From: Spongilla lacustris
Taxonomy: Eukaryota; Porifera; Demospongiae; Spongillida; Spongillidae
Reading direction: 5' to 3'
NCBI GenBank assembly: GCA_949361645.1
Contig: OX442420.1
Location: 124,001-188,000 of the forward strand
Length of the DNA stretch: 64,000 bases
The notes beneath the pieces were generated by a model. It was not told the origin of the DNA. It was given only the letters and a program-made list of their open reading frames with translations, and made no database searches. Each line of letters opens with the position of its first letter. The first letter of the stretch is position 1. Position numbers and translations under genes: made by a program. Positions 1 to 11,958 of the stretch are shown here, in pieces.

Positions 1-3
1 GAT

Positions 4-789
4 CCTTAACCTTAATTCTCCAGATCTAAGTCCTACGCGTAGGACCAATATTTGAAAATTCATCATAAATAGAAATGCAGTTTTTTGGCATCCATTTCTC
101 TACTGTTGTTTGATGTGTCTATCATGCTAAATTTACCAATTGTCAGCCTATTTTTTAAATCACACCCTTGGTTACACGATGCAAATAAACAGATATGGTT
201 CTTAAAAATGCATTATGTAGAGAATTTAATTGTCACAGAAAAAAGTACGACAAGTATTACTTTTTTTGAATGTTTTTTGAAGCATGATGTGTGGGCTACT
301 TTATACATTATATGGCAGTGTTTTTACTCTAATTGATTTTGCCATTTTTACCGAAAACGCACTGTACGTTTTCAAGATTATGTCCATTCACATGACTATT
401 CCCGCAACATGCGTCTGACAAATATCTATCGTTCATAAGTTTGTGGAGCTATCAATGTCCAAATCTACAATTTTTATATGCTTAGTGCAAAAGACCTTCT
501 TTAAAAATGTTGCTCCGATCTTCCCAACATTACTTTTTGGTACTTTAAGTTGCTTTGCAATTTACCGCAAACACATCTTTTAGCAATGCAGTATTGATTG
601 TATTTGACAATCTTTGAAGAATTGCAAAAAAAGTAAAAATATTTTCTGAATTAATAACCATTTCCACAGTACAATGAAATTTTGGTTTATTTTTTGATCA
701 AATGAGTTTGCTAAAAATTAATTTTAACTTGCGTCCTACGCGTAGGGCGCTAATCCTACGCGTAGGACGACGGGAGATTAAAGTTTAGG
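4..789. mobile_element. Non-autonomous TIR element, copy A
   Basis: An intron insertion bounded by imperfect inverted ends (CCTTAACCTTAATTCTCC on the left; reverse complement of the right end CCTAAACTTTAATCTCCC). It is AT-rich without a convincing ORF. It carries the perfect palindrome CCTACGCGTAGG near the left end and twice near the right end. The equivalent intron at 62.77 kb lacks it, which shows it is an insertion. Confidence 0.6.
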
Positions 790-955
790 CAACCACTGTG
801 TTGTTGAATTTCACAATGTTACTTGCTGCATATCAGACAGCTGTACAGCCAGCACTATTACTAAAAATGCATCAAAACAATACACACCTTGGCACAAGAA
901 TTAAATACTGATAGTAAACAGGTTCAATGTGAACTCATATAATACTAAATCTCAC

Positions 956-1492
956 TTTGGACTTATCCTGGAACTTGTTTTTTATTTGAGAATGTTCTAC
1001 AGTAGCTCTTTGTTTCTAAAAAAAAAAGGAGAGATGTATTGATATGGCAATACCACACTTTGAATAATTATTTTATTTTGTACACTCAAATAAAATTACA
1101 GCTTGAATATAATTATAGCAGATGTGATAATAAAACACATGCAGACTTGTACTCACCTTTTCAGCTTCTACTAATATTCTGATAGCTTCTTTGTTCCTTC
1201 TGTGTGTAGCTATATCAAGAGCTGTTTTGTGCAGCTAGGTGGGAAAACAGGCATGCCATCTGATATGTATGGATCATTGTACATGTGCAAACAGTACAGG
1301 TATAGGTATGCACAGGTACATAGGTGCACCACATAGGTGTAACAGTACAGATGCATAGGTGTACCACATAGGTGTACCAGGGGAGTATACCTTGGAGCTC
1401 TTCACTTCCACAGCCACTTTATGCTTCAATATGATTTCTATGATGTCACACCTATTACACTCAGCAGCTAACATTAATGGAGTATATCCCTC
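956..1492 (-). CDS. Ankyrin-repeat gene, partial cassette A (runs off left edge)
   Basis: Three minus-strand exons in phase 0: 1391-1492 (34 aa, starts EGYTPLMLAAE, a canonical ankyrin repeat), 1157-1234 (26 aa, LHKTALDIATHRRN, the next repeat) and 956-1015 (20 aa, starts KQRATVEHSQ, start of a coiled-coil linker). Each is bounded by AG and GT signals (for example CTTCATAG before, GTATAC after). These exons are indistinguishable from those 3,119 bp to the right. The next exons expected in the cassette lie beyond base 1. The exon upstream would be the DCAFHAAI repeat, but this copy has coiled-coil exon LSADN (2125-2305) there instead, with a phase mismatch. A mature mRNA from this arrangement is therefore doubtful. 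Confidence 0.7.
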
Positions 1493-1564
1493 CTATGAAG
1501 GAAAAAATATATATCTTTGTAACACTAAACTGAAACTTATGGATGCACAACATCACCCTGCGCT

Positions 1565-1970
1565 GATAGCTAGCTGGACCTTATGTGCTGTTAGCTAGCT
1601 GGACCTTATGTGCTGTTAGCTAGCTGGACCTTATGTGCTGTTAGCTAGCTGGACCTTATGCGCTGTTAGCTAGCTGGACCTTATGTGCTGTTAGCTAGCT
1701 GGACCTTATGTGCTGTTAGCTAGCTGGACCTTATGCGCTGTTAGCTAGCTGGACCTTATGTGCTGTTAGCTAGCTGGACCTTATGTGCTGTTAGCTAGCT
1801 GGACCTTATGTGCTGTTAGCTAGCTGGACCTTATGCGCTGTTAGCTAGCTGGACCTTATGTGCTGTTAGCTAGCTGGACCTTATGTGCTGTTAGCTAGCT
1901 GGACCTTATGTGCTGTTAGCTAGCTGGACCTTATGTGCTGTTAGCTAGCTAGACCTTATGTGCTGTTAGC
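1565..1970. repeat. 25-bp minisatellite, about 16 copies
   Basis: Tandem units starting TTAGCTAGCTGGACC, 25 bp each, with a T/C variant in TATG(T/C)GCTG. It sits in the intron just upstream (in gene sense) of the EGYTPLM exon, as it does in copies B and C. Confidence 0.95.
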
Positions 1971-2124
1971 AACAATGATTACACAGGGTAAATTTCATTG
2001 CCAGTGAAATGGGCAGTTTTATCACGGAAGTGTACAACACTTACTGTTGTATAGAAGTAATCAATATCACATTACTGTCATTTCTGACCAGTTGACTACA
2101 CCACTTGCACATAGCATAACTCAC

Positions 2125-5100
2125 ATGTAGTCATTTCAGCAACCTGTCCACCCAGCACATTTGCACTTGCTCCTACGCGCACATCACTACTTGATATCAT
2201 CAGCTGCCGCTGCTGTATTTCCCTCTCAATGGTCCTCCTGGTGAGCTCATGGTGATGGGCCTCCTGACTTAGCTCCTCCCTCAAGTGGAAGTTGTCCGCA
2301 CTCAACTGCAGAGGGTAATTATATGTGTACAGTGACTGCAGAGGGTAATTACACATGAGCACAAAGAGAGACCCCACACCCCAGGCACAAAGCCAGACCC
2401 CACACATAATGATAATCTTACTCGTTGGGATGTCTGCTTGGCTTCATTTGTGAATAACTCCATTTTCCTCTTAAGATTTTTCATCTGGCGACAGAGGACC
2501 TCCTTCTGACCTTTTGATGTTACTCTGCTTATCTCACTAGGTACCTGTAAAAGAATGGAATACCTATATTCTGATAATGAATGTTTCTACACACATTTCA
2601 GTGGTGTATCTTGGGGGGGGGGGGGGGGGGGGGTGCCCTCACAATGACTAGCTACAATATTTCTTCAAAGGCTTCTGCACATCCCCCTACTGTTAGCACC
2701 CTCACTGCATTTAGACTATAACATTATGAAATCTTGCTATTTATTAGTCAATTGTGGGTACCTTATTTTACATAGAGACCTTATTAGGTACTCACTCTCT
2801 GGCACTTAAGAGTACCTGCCTAGTACCTGGTTAGAACCAAAGAATAAAACTTACTTTTATTCGAATGAGGTCTTGCTTCCTTGTCTGTAGATCACTGTTG
2901 TCATCAGAAGCTTTGATTGGATATGGCAGAGCGGGGCATACCACTTCTGCCTTGATCTCAGCACCTTGATAAAGAGAGGCCTGGGGCCTTGACGATATGT
3001 TGGTTAGCAAAGCCACAAATGGATCCTGAAAATGACACAAATTAACAAGTTGTGACAGAAGCATATGCCATTGATATCCAAGCGAGACAGCACAACAACC
3101 ATATTAAAAGGAACACAATGATCCTTAACCTTAATTCTCCAGATCTAAGTCCTACGCGTAGGACCAATATTTGAAAATTCATCATAAATAGAAATGCAGT
3201 TTTTTGGCATCCATTTCTCTACTGTTGTTTGATGTGTCTATCATGCTAAATTTACCAATTGTCAGCCTATTTTTTAAATCACACCCTTGGTTACACGATG
3301 CAAATAAACAGATATGGTTCTTAAAAATGCATTATGTAGAGAATTTAATTGTCACAGAAAAAAGTACGACAAGTATTACTTTTTTTGAATGTTTTTTGAA
3401 GCATGATGTGTGGGCTACTTTATACATTATATGGCAGTGTTTTTACTCTAATTGATTTTGCCATTTTTACCGAAAACGCACTGTACGTTTTCAAGATTAT
3501 GTCCATTCACATGACTATTCCCGCAACATGCGTCTGACAAATATCTATCGTTCATAAGTTTGTGGAGCTATCAATGTCCAAATCTACAATTTTTATATGC
3601 TTAGTGCAAAAGACCTTCTTTAAAAATGTTGCTCCGATCTTCCCAACATTACTTTTTGGTACTTTAAGTTGCTTTGCAATTTACCGCAAACACATCTTTT
3701 AGCAATGCAGTATTGATTGTATTTGACAATCTTTGAAGAATTGCAAAAAAAGTAAAAATATTTTCTGAATTAATAACCATTTCCACAGTACAATGAAATT
3801 TTGGTTTATTTTTTGATCAAATGAGTTTGCTAAAAATTAATTTTAACTTGCGTCCTACGCGTAGGGCGCTAATCCTACGCGTAGGACGACGGGAGATTAA
3901 AGTTTAGGCAACCACTGTGTTGTTGAATTTCACAATGTTACTTGCTGCATATCAGACAGCTGTACAGCCAGCACTATTACTAAAAATGCATCAAAACAAT
4001 ACACACCTTGGCACAAGAATTAAATACTGATAGTAAACAGGTTCAATGTGAACTCATATAATACTAAATCTCACTTTGGACTTATCCTGGAACTTGTTTT
4101 TTATTTGAGAATGTTCTACAGTAGCTCTTTGTTTCTAAAAAAAAAAGGAGAGATGTATTGATATGGCAATACCACACTTTGAATAATTATTTTATTTTGT
4201 ACACTCAAATAAAATTACAGCTTGAATATAATTATAGCAGATGTGATAATAAAACACATGCAGACTTGTACTCACCTTTTCAGCTTCTACTAATATTCTG
4301 ATAGCTTCTTTGTTCCTTCTGTGTGTAGCTATATCAAGAGCTGTTTTGTGCAGCTAGGTGGGAAAACAGGCATGCCATCTGATATGTATGGATCATTGTA
4401 CATGTGCAAACAGTACAGGTATAGGTATGCACAGGTACATAGGTGCACCACATAGGTGTAACAGTACAGATGCATAGGTGTACCACATAGGTGTACCAGG
4501 GGAGTATACCTTGGAGCTCTTCACTTCCACAGCCACTTTATGCTTCAATATGATTTCTATGATGTCACACCTATTACACTCAGCAGCTAACATTAATGGA
4601 GTATATCCCTCCTATGAAGGAAAAAATATATATCTTTGTAACACTAAACTGAAACTTATGGATGCACAACATCACCCTGCGCTGATAGCTAGCTGGACCT
4701 TATGTGCTGTTAGCTAGCTGGACCTTATGTGCTGTTAGCTAGCTGGACCTTATGTGCTGTTAGCTAGCTGGACCTTATGCGCTGTTAGCTAGCTGGACCT
4801 TATGTGCTGTTAGCTAGCTGGACCTTATGCGCTGTTAGCTAGCTGGACCTTATGTGCTGTTAGCTAGCTGGACCTTATGTGCTGTTAGCTAGCTGGACCT
4901 TATGTGCTGTTAGCTAGCTGGACCTTATGTGCTGTTAGCTAGCTGGACCTTATGTGCTGTTAGCTAGCTGGACCTTATGTGCTGTTAGCTAGCTGGACCT
5001 TATGTGCTGTTAGCTAGCTGGACCTTATGTGCTGCTAGCTAGCTGGACCTTATGCGCTGTTAGCTAGCTGGACCTTATGTGCTGTTAGCTAGCTGGACCT

Positions 5101-8100
5101 TATGTGCTGTTAGCTAGCTGGACCTTATGTGCTGTTAGCTAGCTGGACCTTATGTGCTGTTAGCTAGCTGGACCTTATGTGCTGTTAGCTAGCTGGACCT
5201 TATGTGCTGTTAGCTAGCTGGACCTTATGCGCTGTTAGCTAGCTGGACCTTATGTGCTGTTAGCTAGCTGGACCTTATGTGCTGTTAGCTAGCTGGACCT
5301 TATGTGCTGTTAGCTAGCTGGACCTTATGTGCTGTTAGCTAGCTAGACCTTATGTGCTGTTAGCTAGCTGGACCTTATGCAGTGGCGGATCCAGGAATTG
5401 GGAGGGGGGGGGCACGGGCGAGGGTGTGGCAATGGGTGGGGCGAAGTAGTAGGCGGGTCCGCCCCGGGGAGGGTGTGGGAGGGGGGCACCCCTCCCGCCC
5501 AGCTAGGGGGTGTGGGGGAGCGCTGTAAGCTCCCCCACCGGGGTCTGGGGCGGAGCCCCAGAAGCCAACGCTTTTTGCTAAGAAAACCCCCCCAAAAGTA
5601 CGTAAAAAATGTAATTACAGATTGAGGCTGGGGAGCGACAGATCAAGAGCTCAGCCGCTATATGTTCAATGCGCCGATACATCGCCGTTGATAGCACATG
5701 TACTGAACTCACCGTTTATTCAGTGAAATCAGTACCGGTACTACCTTTATCATATGGTCACATGACGCGTGGGCGTTATTTACCTCCACGTAAATATATG
5801 GGCTTATGCTCGGTTTTTGGTACTTTTCGATATGCTCTCTAGAGGGAAAATTGAATACCATACGCTAAACGGCCGGCTAATGTAACATACCTTTTGCCTT
5901 TACTTCTATTGTACAGCCGAATGCTATTATGGCACGTGATAAAAGCGCCAGATGCAATCATATTCATACTTGGCCCTGACCCATCATTATGTACGTACGG
6001 TAGGCGTACGTATAGGCCATTTCTGCCGTAGCTATATCTTTGCGCTGTGTTTGCATATGTTCGCGTACACATATTCGTACATGTACGTGTATACGTAGGG
6101 GCGGGACCCTCGGGGGGGGGGGGGGGGGGCACGGGCCCGTTGTGCCCCCCCCCCCTGGATCCGCTACTGCCTTATGTGCTGTTAGCTAGCTGGACCTTAT
6201 GTGCTGTTAGCTAGCTGGACCTTATGTGCTGTTAGCTAGCTGGACCTTATGTGCTGTTAGCTAGCTGGACCTTATGTGCTGTTAGCTAGCTGGACCTTAT
6301 GTGCTGTTAGCTAGCTGGACCTTATGTGCTGTTAGCTAGCTGGACCTTATGTGCTGTTAGCTAGCTGGACCTTATGTGCTGTTAGCTAGCTGGACCTTAT
6401 GTGCTGTTAGCTAGCTGGACCTTATGTGCTGTTAGCTAGCTGGACCTTATGTGATGTTAGCTAGCTGGACCTTATGTGCTGTTAGCTAGCTGGACCTTAT
6501 GTGCTGTTAGCTAGCTGGACCTTATGTGCTGTTAGCTAGCTGGACCTTATGCGCTTAAACTAACCCTATGCAACATCACCAGAATCCAAATACCCAGAAT
6601 GCTTTTATATCTTCTACATCTACCTGTACACTAAAACACTCCTATACTCCTAATCACAATACCACAGACTCCTTACAATGTTTTCCAATTCCACGTTTTC
6701 TCCTGTCTTAAGAAGATGTTCCACCTCCTTAATATCACCACCCATGATAGCAGCATGGAACGTACAGTCCTGTGATAGTGCAGAGTTAATACATCACCTA
6801 GGTCCACCATTACATCACCTAGGTCCATCATTACATCACCTAGGTCTACCATTACACCACATAGGTCCAGCATTACATCACCTAGGTCCACCATAACATC
6901 ACATAGGTCCACCATTACATCACCTACGTGACTAGGTCCACCATTACATCACCTAGGTCCACCATTACATCACCTAGGTCCACCATTACATCACCTAGGT
7001 CCACCATTACATCACCTAGGTCCACCATTACATCACCTAGGTCCACCATTACATCACCTAGGTCTACCATTACATCACCTAGGTCCACCATTACATCACC
7101 TAGGTCCACCATTACATCACCTAGGTCCACCATAACATCACATAGGTCCACCATTACATCACCTACGTGACTAGGTCCACCATAACATCACCTAGGTCCA
7201 CCATTACATCACCTAGGTCCACCATTACATCACCTAGGTCCACCATTACACCACCTAGGTCCACCATTACATCACCTAGGTCCACCATTACACCACCTAG
7301 GTCCACCATTACATCACCTAGGTCCACCATTACATCACCTAGGTCCACCATTACATCACCTAGGTCCACCATTACATCACCTAGGTCCACCATAACATCA
7401 CATAGGTCCACCATTACATCACCTACGTGACTAGGTCCACCATTACATCACCTAGGTCCACCATTACATCACCTAGGTCCACCATTACATCACCTAGGTC
7501 CACCATTACACCACCTAGGTCCACCATTACATCACCTAGGTCCATAGATACACTTACTATTTCCTCCTGTGCAGAGTGATAACTGCTACAAGTGCTCGCA
7601 CTCCCAGACGTACATGTATCATACTAGAACAGAACAGAAATAGATTACAGGTGTTTAAATTGCTATCATTCTTTACATGCTACTAAGTGATGCACTTACT
7701 GATCTTCAAATGGGAAAAATTAATTACACATATGAGGGCAACTGAAAGGGGCAAACTTTAACCTGGGGGGGGGGGGGGGGGGCATTAACTTGAGGGGGGG
7801 CACTAACTTGAAGGGGGCACTAACTTGAGGGGGGCACTAACTTGAAGGGGGCACTAACTTGAGGGGAGCACTAACTTGAGGGGGGCACTAACTTTAGGGG
7901 GGGCACTAACTTGAGGGGGGGCACTAACTTGAAGGGGGCACTAACTTGAGGGGGCACTAACTTGAGGGGGGCACTAACTTAAGAAGGGGCACTAACTTGA
8001 GGGGGGGCACTAACTTGAGGGGGGGCACTAACTTGAAGGGGGCACAAACTTGAGGGGGGCACTAACTTGAGGGGGGGGCACTAACTTGAGGGGGGCACTA

Positions 8101-11100
8101 ACTTGAAGGGGGCACTAACTTGAGGGGGGCACTAACTTGAAGGAGGCACTAACTTGAGGGGAGCACTAACTTGACGGGGGGGGGGGGGGCACTAACTTTG
8201 ACTTGTGTTAAACAATCAGTATGCAATCTGTTACCCATATACTTTTTGCAGCTCCCTTCCAACGTTCATGTACATGTATATGCTCCAAAAAAGAGAAGCT
8301 AGCCATACATGTATTGATCATTATACTCACATCCATGTAGTTAGCAGGATCTTCGTCACTATCTTTGTCACCATCTTTGTCACCATCATTGCTGCCACCA
8401 TCAGTATCCACTCTTCTGTCATCATTGGTCTGTGAAAAATAAAGACGTTCCACCTCCTTAATATCATCACCCTGATAGCAGCATGGAACGCACAGTCCTG
8501 TGATAGTGCAGAGTTAATACATCACCTAGGTCCACCATTACATCACCTAGGTCTACCATTACATCACCTAGGTCCACCATTACATCACACCCAGTCCACC
8601 ATTAGGAATAGATTACAGTAAAACATACCCTACTCAAAGGTGATTGTATTTAATATTTTTTTAACAAAGCCCTAAACAGTGATGAAAACTTTGCCTCAAC
8701 ATTGCAGATAAAAAAGCTCTCTACTAGTGCATGGACCACAATATTGCCACTTAATATGACAGCCACATCGCAATATACTTCCTTGATGCTGTCGCTGACT
8801 TTACCATATCATAGTAATGGGGACCAGGTAATCCATGCCATGGTAATGGGGACCAGGTAATCCATGCCATGGTAATGGGGACCAGGTAATCCATGCCATG
8901 GTAATGGGGACCAGGTAATCCATGCCATGGTAATGGGGACCAGGTAATCCATGCCATGGTAATGGGGACCAGGTAATCCATGCCATGGTAATGGGGACTA
9001 GGTAATCCATGCCATGGTAATGGGGACCAGGTAATCCATGCCATGGTAATGGGGACCAGGTAATCCATGCCATAGTAATGGGGACCAGGGCATGCCATGG
9101 TAATGGGGACAAGGTACTCCATGCCATGGTAATGGGGACCAGGTACTCCATGCCATGGTAATGGGGACCAGGTAATCCATGCCATAGTAATGGGGACCAG
9201 GGCATGCCATGGTAATGGGGACAAGGTACTCCATGCCATGGTAATGGGGACCAGGTAATCCATGCCATGGTAATGGGGACCAGGTAATCCATGCCATGGT
9301 AATGGGGACCAGGTAATCCATGCCATGGTAATGGGGACCAGGTACTCCATGCCATGGTAATGGGGACCAGGTAATCCATGCCATGGTAATGGGGACCCAT
9401 GCCATGGTAATGGGGACCAGGTAATCCATGCCATGGTAATGGGGACTAGGTATAAGAACTTACATAATCTTCATCATCACTTCCAGGTACTGCATGGGAA
9501 GGAAGCATTAAATAGAAGTTTACCCCCCCCCCCCCCCCCCCCCGCAGTTATTTATACTGACTGAAATCCACAAAATGGCATTGTGAAGAGGAAACCAAGG
9601 TACCCTTATAAGGATAAAGATCAACTCACATACCCACACGACATTTGAAGAACGTATATGAATGCAGTTTGAGTGTAGCCAAAAGTTTGTAGGGCTCTAA
9701 GTTTATAGCTATTAACGAGTGCTGATATGCTGGTAACATGATATCGGTTAAAAGGTTGATCGTTTTAAATTATTTCCGGTTAAAAATATAATTAAATCAT
9801 TGGTGCGAATCAAGCGGGAAAACATGCACGTAGTTTGTTCAACTGTATCTCCGTAACGGATGATATAGAAATTAACGAACAGAACAAACCAATAGCTACA
9901 GGACTCCTCTATGTGCAACCCGAATTTGACGCATTTTCAACACTCGTAAGTGGAGAAATGACGATTTCTAACCCGCGGGGTTAACGATTGTTGTATCCAC
10001 GGCACGGAAAATGTGTAGATCACAAAAAATCGATTTTCACACAGAGAAATGGTGTGGGAACAAGTGTACGAAATTTGAAACGTAGTACCGTCGCAAAGAT
10101 GTGTTGTTTAGTACAACGTGCAATTTTTATAGTGATAAAATTATAATCCTGTGAGCCCGATTTTGCTGGACACTGTCCCAATTATCAATTATCTGAACCA
10201 AAACCTAAACAACATTGGGCTTTGGCACAATGACACAACAAATGAAAGATGGTCCATGGTGTACCCCTAACCATGCCACTGATCCCACCACACCTTGTGG
10301 AGGGTATAATTGCCAGACAAATGGCAAAGAAGCACAAAGAATGGCTCGTGCAATGGAAGGGTTTAGCCATTTGTACATAATAACATCATTGTTTAGTTAT
10401 TATAAATAACAGTATGCTGGATAAGAGCTATATGTATTAAAATTATACCACATGAGATACATGTAGATCCCTCTGCATTTTTCGCTCTCGATCTCATCCA
10501 CTTATTGTTCTCACGTACCCAGCATTATTGCATGATGTAAGATGCGTGTGAGGCCATTCGCAGCTCCTTCAAAAAATTATAAAAACCAGTTGGTTTGAGG
10601 TTATTTTAAACAACAAGTTGAAATGATTGTTCAGTGAAATAGTTGTTTGATTCTTGCAGTTAATCAGAGCTCAGGCACAACCAGTTTCAAGCCTTAATTG
10701 TGTCTAACTTTAAAAAAAAGTCTCTTGGACAGCCGCCTCCCCCTCCCAAGGAATACATCAACAGCAGTGGTAACAATACCAATACTCCTTACCTTGTGGG
10801 AGAGGCTTATCTTGGCTACCATCACCACCAGCTTCCATAGAGCTATCATTGCCATCACCAGCCTCCACTCTGCCCTTAGCCTTCACTGTTTTACTTTCAA
10901 TCAGTTTACTGTTTTCAGGTGATGCAGCTGTTCTTGTGATGTCATTGGTGTTGTTTTGTTGATTTGCAGTTTCACTTTCATCCTCTTCAACTCTTTGTGG
11001 TTTTGATTCACTTGGTGCAACTATTCTTGAAATATCAGCCTTCACATTATCAAGTCCATTTATCTCTTGCTGATGTGAAACCATGATTCCAATGTCTTCA

Positions 11101-11191
11101 GTACTCTTGACTGGCTCCTTGTTTGTAACAGTACTTACAAAGCCATCCATCTCCCCACTGCCAGTTCTCTTTGGTTCTGATGACTTGGTCC
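2125..11191 (-). CDS. Ankyrin/coiled-coil gene, cassette B with linker exons
   Basis: Minus-strand exons in transcript order: 10793-11191 (133-aa acidic/Ser-Thr linker, GTKSSEPKRTGSG), 9464-9489 (PGSDDEDY), 8331-8429 (Asp-rich, TNDDRRVDTDGG...DPANYMD), 7558-7582 (YHSAQEEI-like), 6677-6769 (ankyrin, DCAFHAAI), 4510-4611 (ankyrin, EGYTPLMLAAE), 4276-4353 (ankyrin, LHKTALDIAT), 4075-4134 (KQRATVEHSQ), 2855-3025 (57 aa, DPFVALLTNI), 2422-2544 (41 aa, KNLKRKMELF) and 2125-2305 (60 aa, LSADNFHLREEL). Exons from 6677 down to 2125 keep one frame, and the 181-bp last exon ends in the phase that the 399-bp linker exon would accept. The phase between the 8331 and 7558 exons is unresolved. The coiled-coil part is rich in Lys, Glu and Gln. 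No Roc, COR or Death exon follows. Function is inferred as a scaffold. Introns are bloated by minisatellites. Confidence 0.65.
3123..3908. mobile_element. Non-autonomous TIR element, copy B
   Basis: Same element as at 4-789 with the same CCTACGCGTAGG palindromes. It lies in the intron between the KQRATV and DPFVALL exons of cassette B. The 83-codon plus-strand ORF inside it matches nothing that I recognise and is probably chance. Confidence 0.6.
4684..5379. repeat. 25-bp minisatellite, about 28 copies (left part)
   Basis: Same TTAGCTAGCTGGACC unit as at 1565-1970. It is interrupted at 5380 by a MITE and resumes at 6170. Confidence 0.95.
5380..6169. mobile_element. hAT-like MITE inserted in the minisatellite
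   Basis: Starts CAGTGGCGGATCCAGG and ends with its near inverse (CCTGGATCCGCTACTG), a hAT-type terminus. A direct repeat CCTTATG flanks it (5373-5379, 6170-6176), close to the 8-bp hAT target duplication. Inside is a GC-rich inverted module (GGGGAGCGCTGTAAGCTCCCC then CTGGGGCGGAGCCCCAG). The following stretch (GATTGAGGCTGGGGAGC) also occurs in the MITEs at 50764 and 56608. No transposase ORF. Confidence 0.85.
6170..6560. repeat. 25-bp minisatellite, right part
   Basis: About 16 further TTAGCTAGCTGGACC units after the MITE, ending in TTATGCGCTTAAACTAACCC, which is also the end of the copy at 14425. Confidence 0.95.
6795..7546. repeat. 21-bp minisatellite (CCTAGGTCCACCATTACATCA)n
   Basis: About 35 units of 21 bp with variants (CCATAACATCACAT, ACACCACC), in three higher-order blocks separated by CCTACGTGACTAGG. 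The unit length is a multiple of three, which creates long artificial reading frames on both strands. It lies in the intron between the YHSAQEEI and DCAFHAAI exons. Confidence 0.95.
7762..8200. repeat. G-rich about 17-19-bp minisatellite (G5-7)CACTAACTTGA
   Basis: About 24 imperfect units made of a G run plus CACTAACTTGA, opening and closing with longer poly-G. A second array is at 15435-15915 in the equivalent intron. Poly-G lengths in the assembly are unlikely to be exact. Confidence 0.95.
8444..8497 (-). pseudogene. Degenerate fragment of the DCAFHAAI ankyrin exon
   Basis: About 54 bp matching the 5' part of the exon at 6677-6769 directly abuts the intron just upstream of the Asp-rich exon. 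A small deletion (CAGGGTGATG against CATGGGTGGTG) breaks the frame, and the last third is missing. It is followed on the right by a few CACCTAGGTCCACC units, so part of the neighbouring minisatellite was copied with it. Confidence 0.65.
8812..9450. repeat. 29-bp minisatellite, about 22 copies
   Basis: Units of TAATGGGGACCAGGTAATCC plus ATGCCATGG (29 bp), with occasional shortened units. It lies in the intron between the PGSDDEDY and Asp-rich exons. Because 29 is not a multiple of 3 and the unit lacks minus-strand stops, all three minus frames are open. Confidence 0.95.
9545..10780. other. Intron with anonymous repeat DNA
   Basis: No convincing exon. The stretch contains CTGGACACTGTCCC at 10169-10182, the same terminus type (GGGACAGTGTC) as the MITE at 18575, so a related element is probably buried here; its other end was not found. 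Short ORFs at 10185-10409 look accidental. Confidence 0.4.
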
Positions 11192-11261
11192 CTGCAAATG
11201 GAGACAAACAAATGATAAGGTATACAAGGAATGGCCTGCTCTGTGTAGGTTTGAGTATGTG

Positions 11262-11372
11262 TATGACATCATGTGTATGACATCATGTGTATGACATCAT
11301 GTGTATGGCATCATGTGTATGGCATCATGTGCATGACATCATGTGTATGACATCATGTGTATGACATCATGT
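11262..11372. repeat. 14-bp tandem repeat (TGACATCATGTGTA)n
   Basis: About eight units of 14 bp with TGGCATCATG variants, just upstream (gene sense) of the 399-bp linker exon. Confidence 0.9.
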
Positions 11373-11725
11373 GACATTGATTTATTCTAGTTAGTGACAT
11401 GCACAGCAGATGAGGCACATGGTTATGTCAGGTGGGTAGGGTGAAGGTGGGCATCATATAGGAGCATGCATGTATGTCTGAGAGTATGCTTTCTAATGCT
11501 CAATTAACAGATCCTTTTCATGAATACAATTTCCCCCCCCCCACCTCAAATTGTGTCTAACTTTAACAGTTCCTTGGACAGTTGTGCAATGTTTGTACAT
11601 CCCCCACAAGCGATACATCAATACTTGTACAATAGCGGCTCACACATATGGAAAAGTAACACATCACAAATATGGAAAATAAGGCACATTCATTGAGCCT
11701 TGAACTAACTGTCAGTTGGCCACAG

Positions 11726-11857
11726 CGCAAGCCCGTAACCCGGGGGGGGAGGGGGGGGGGGGGGTTTCGGGGGGTTTGAATGAACCCCCCCTCAGAGGGT
11801 CAAGGTCCACACTTATGGGAGTACGGTGTGGGTCCCAGCCACTCCCCAGCCGAGGCG
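11726..11857. mobile_element. Fragment of a CCCGTAAC-ended MITE
   Basis: GC-rich insertion beginning GCAAGCCCGTAACCCGG followed by G runs, ending at GCCGAGGCGACGG. The flanking sequence from GAAGTGTACAACAC onwards matches the cassette copy at 2026. The end resembles the CAGGCCCGTAA termini at 42633 and 49040. Confidence 0.4.
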
Positions 11858-11958
11858 ACGGAAGTGTACAACACTTACTGTTGTATAGAAGTAATCAATA
11901 TCACATTACTGTCATTTCTGACCAGTTGACTACACCACTTGCACATAGCATAACTCAC

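Larger units (their letters stand above)
1..4683. repeat. 3,119-bp head-to-tail segmental duplication
   Basis: Bases 1-1561 recur at 3120-4680 with no difference that I could find, an offset of 3,119 bp. Each copy holds the same ankyrin exons and the same intronic TIR element. The copies diverge only inside the 25-bp minisatellite, where repeat number differs. A third copy (12944-13950) has base changes and a large internal deletion, and a fourth (62.7-63.5 kb) is more diverged. The left pair is therefore very recent, or an assembly duplication. Confidence 0.9.

Noticed and set aside
85..336. 83-codon plus-strand ORF, repeated at 3204
   Set aside because: Lies inside a non-autonomous TIR element, AT-rich, no family resemblance; deleted in the third copy.
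6673..7430. Frames reading MVDLGDV repeats (minus) and TSPRSTI repeats (plus), also near 14.6-15.3 kb
   Set aside because: Products of a 21-bp intronic minisatellite whose length is a multiple of three; only the short ankyrin exon at one end is real.
8751..9434. Three overlapping minus frames of 143-227 codons rich in Trp, Pro and His
   Set aside because: Created by the 29-bp minisatellite, with no non-repetitive coding sequence or splice support.
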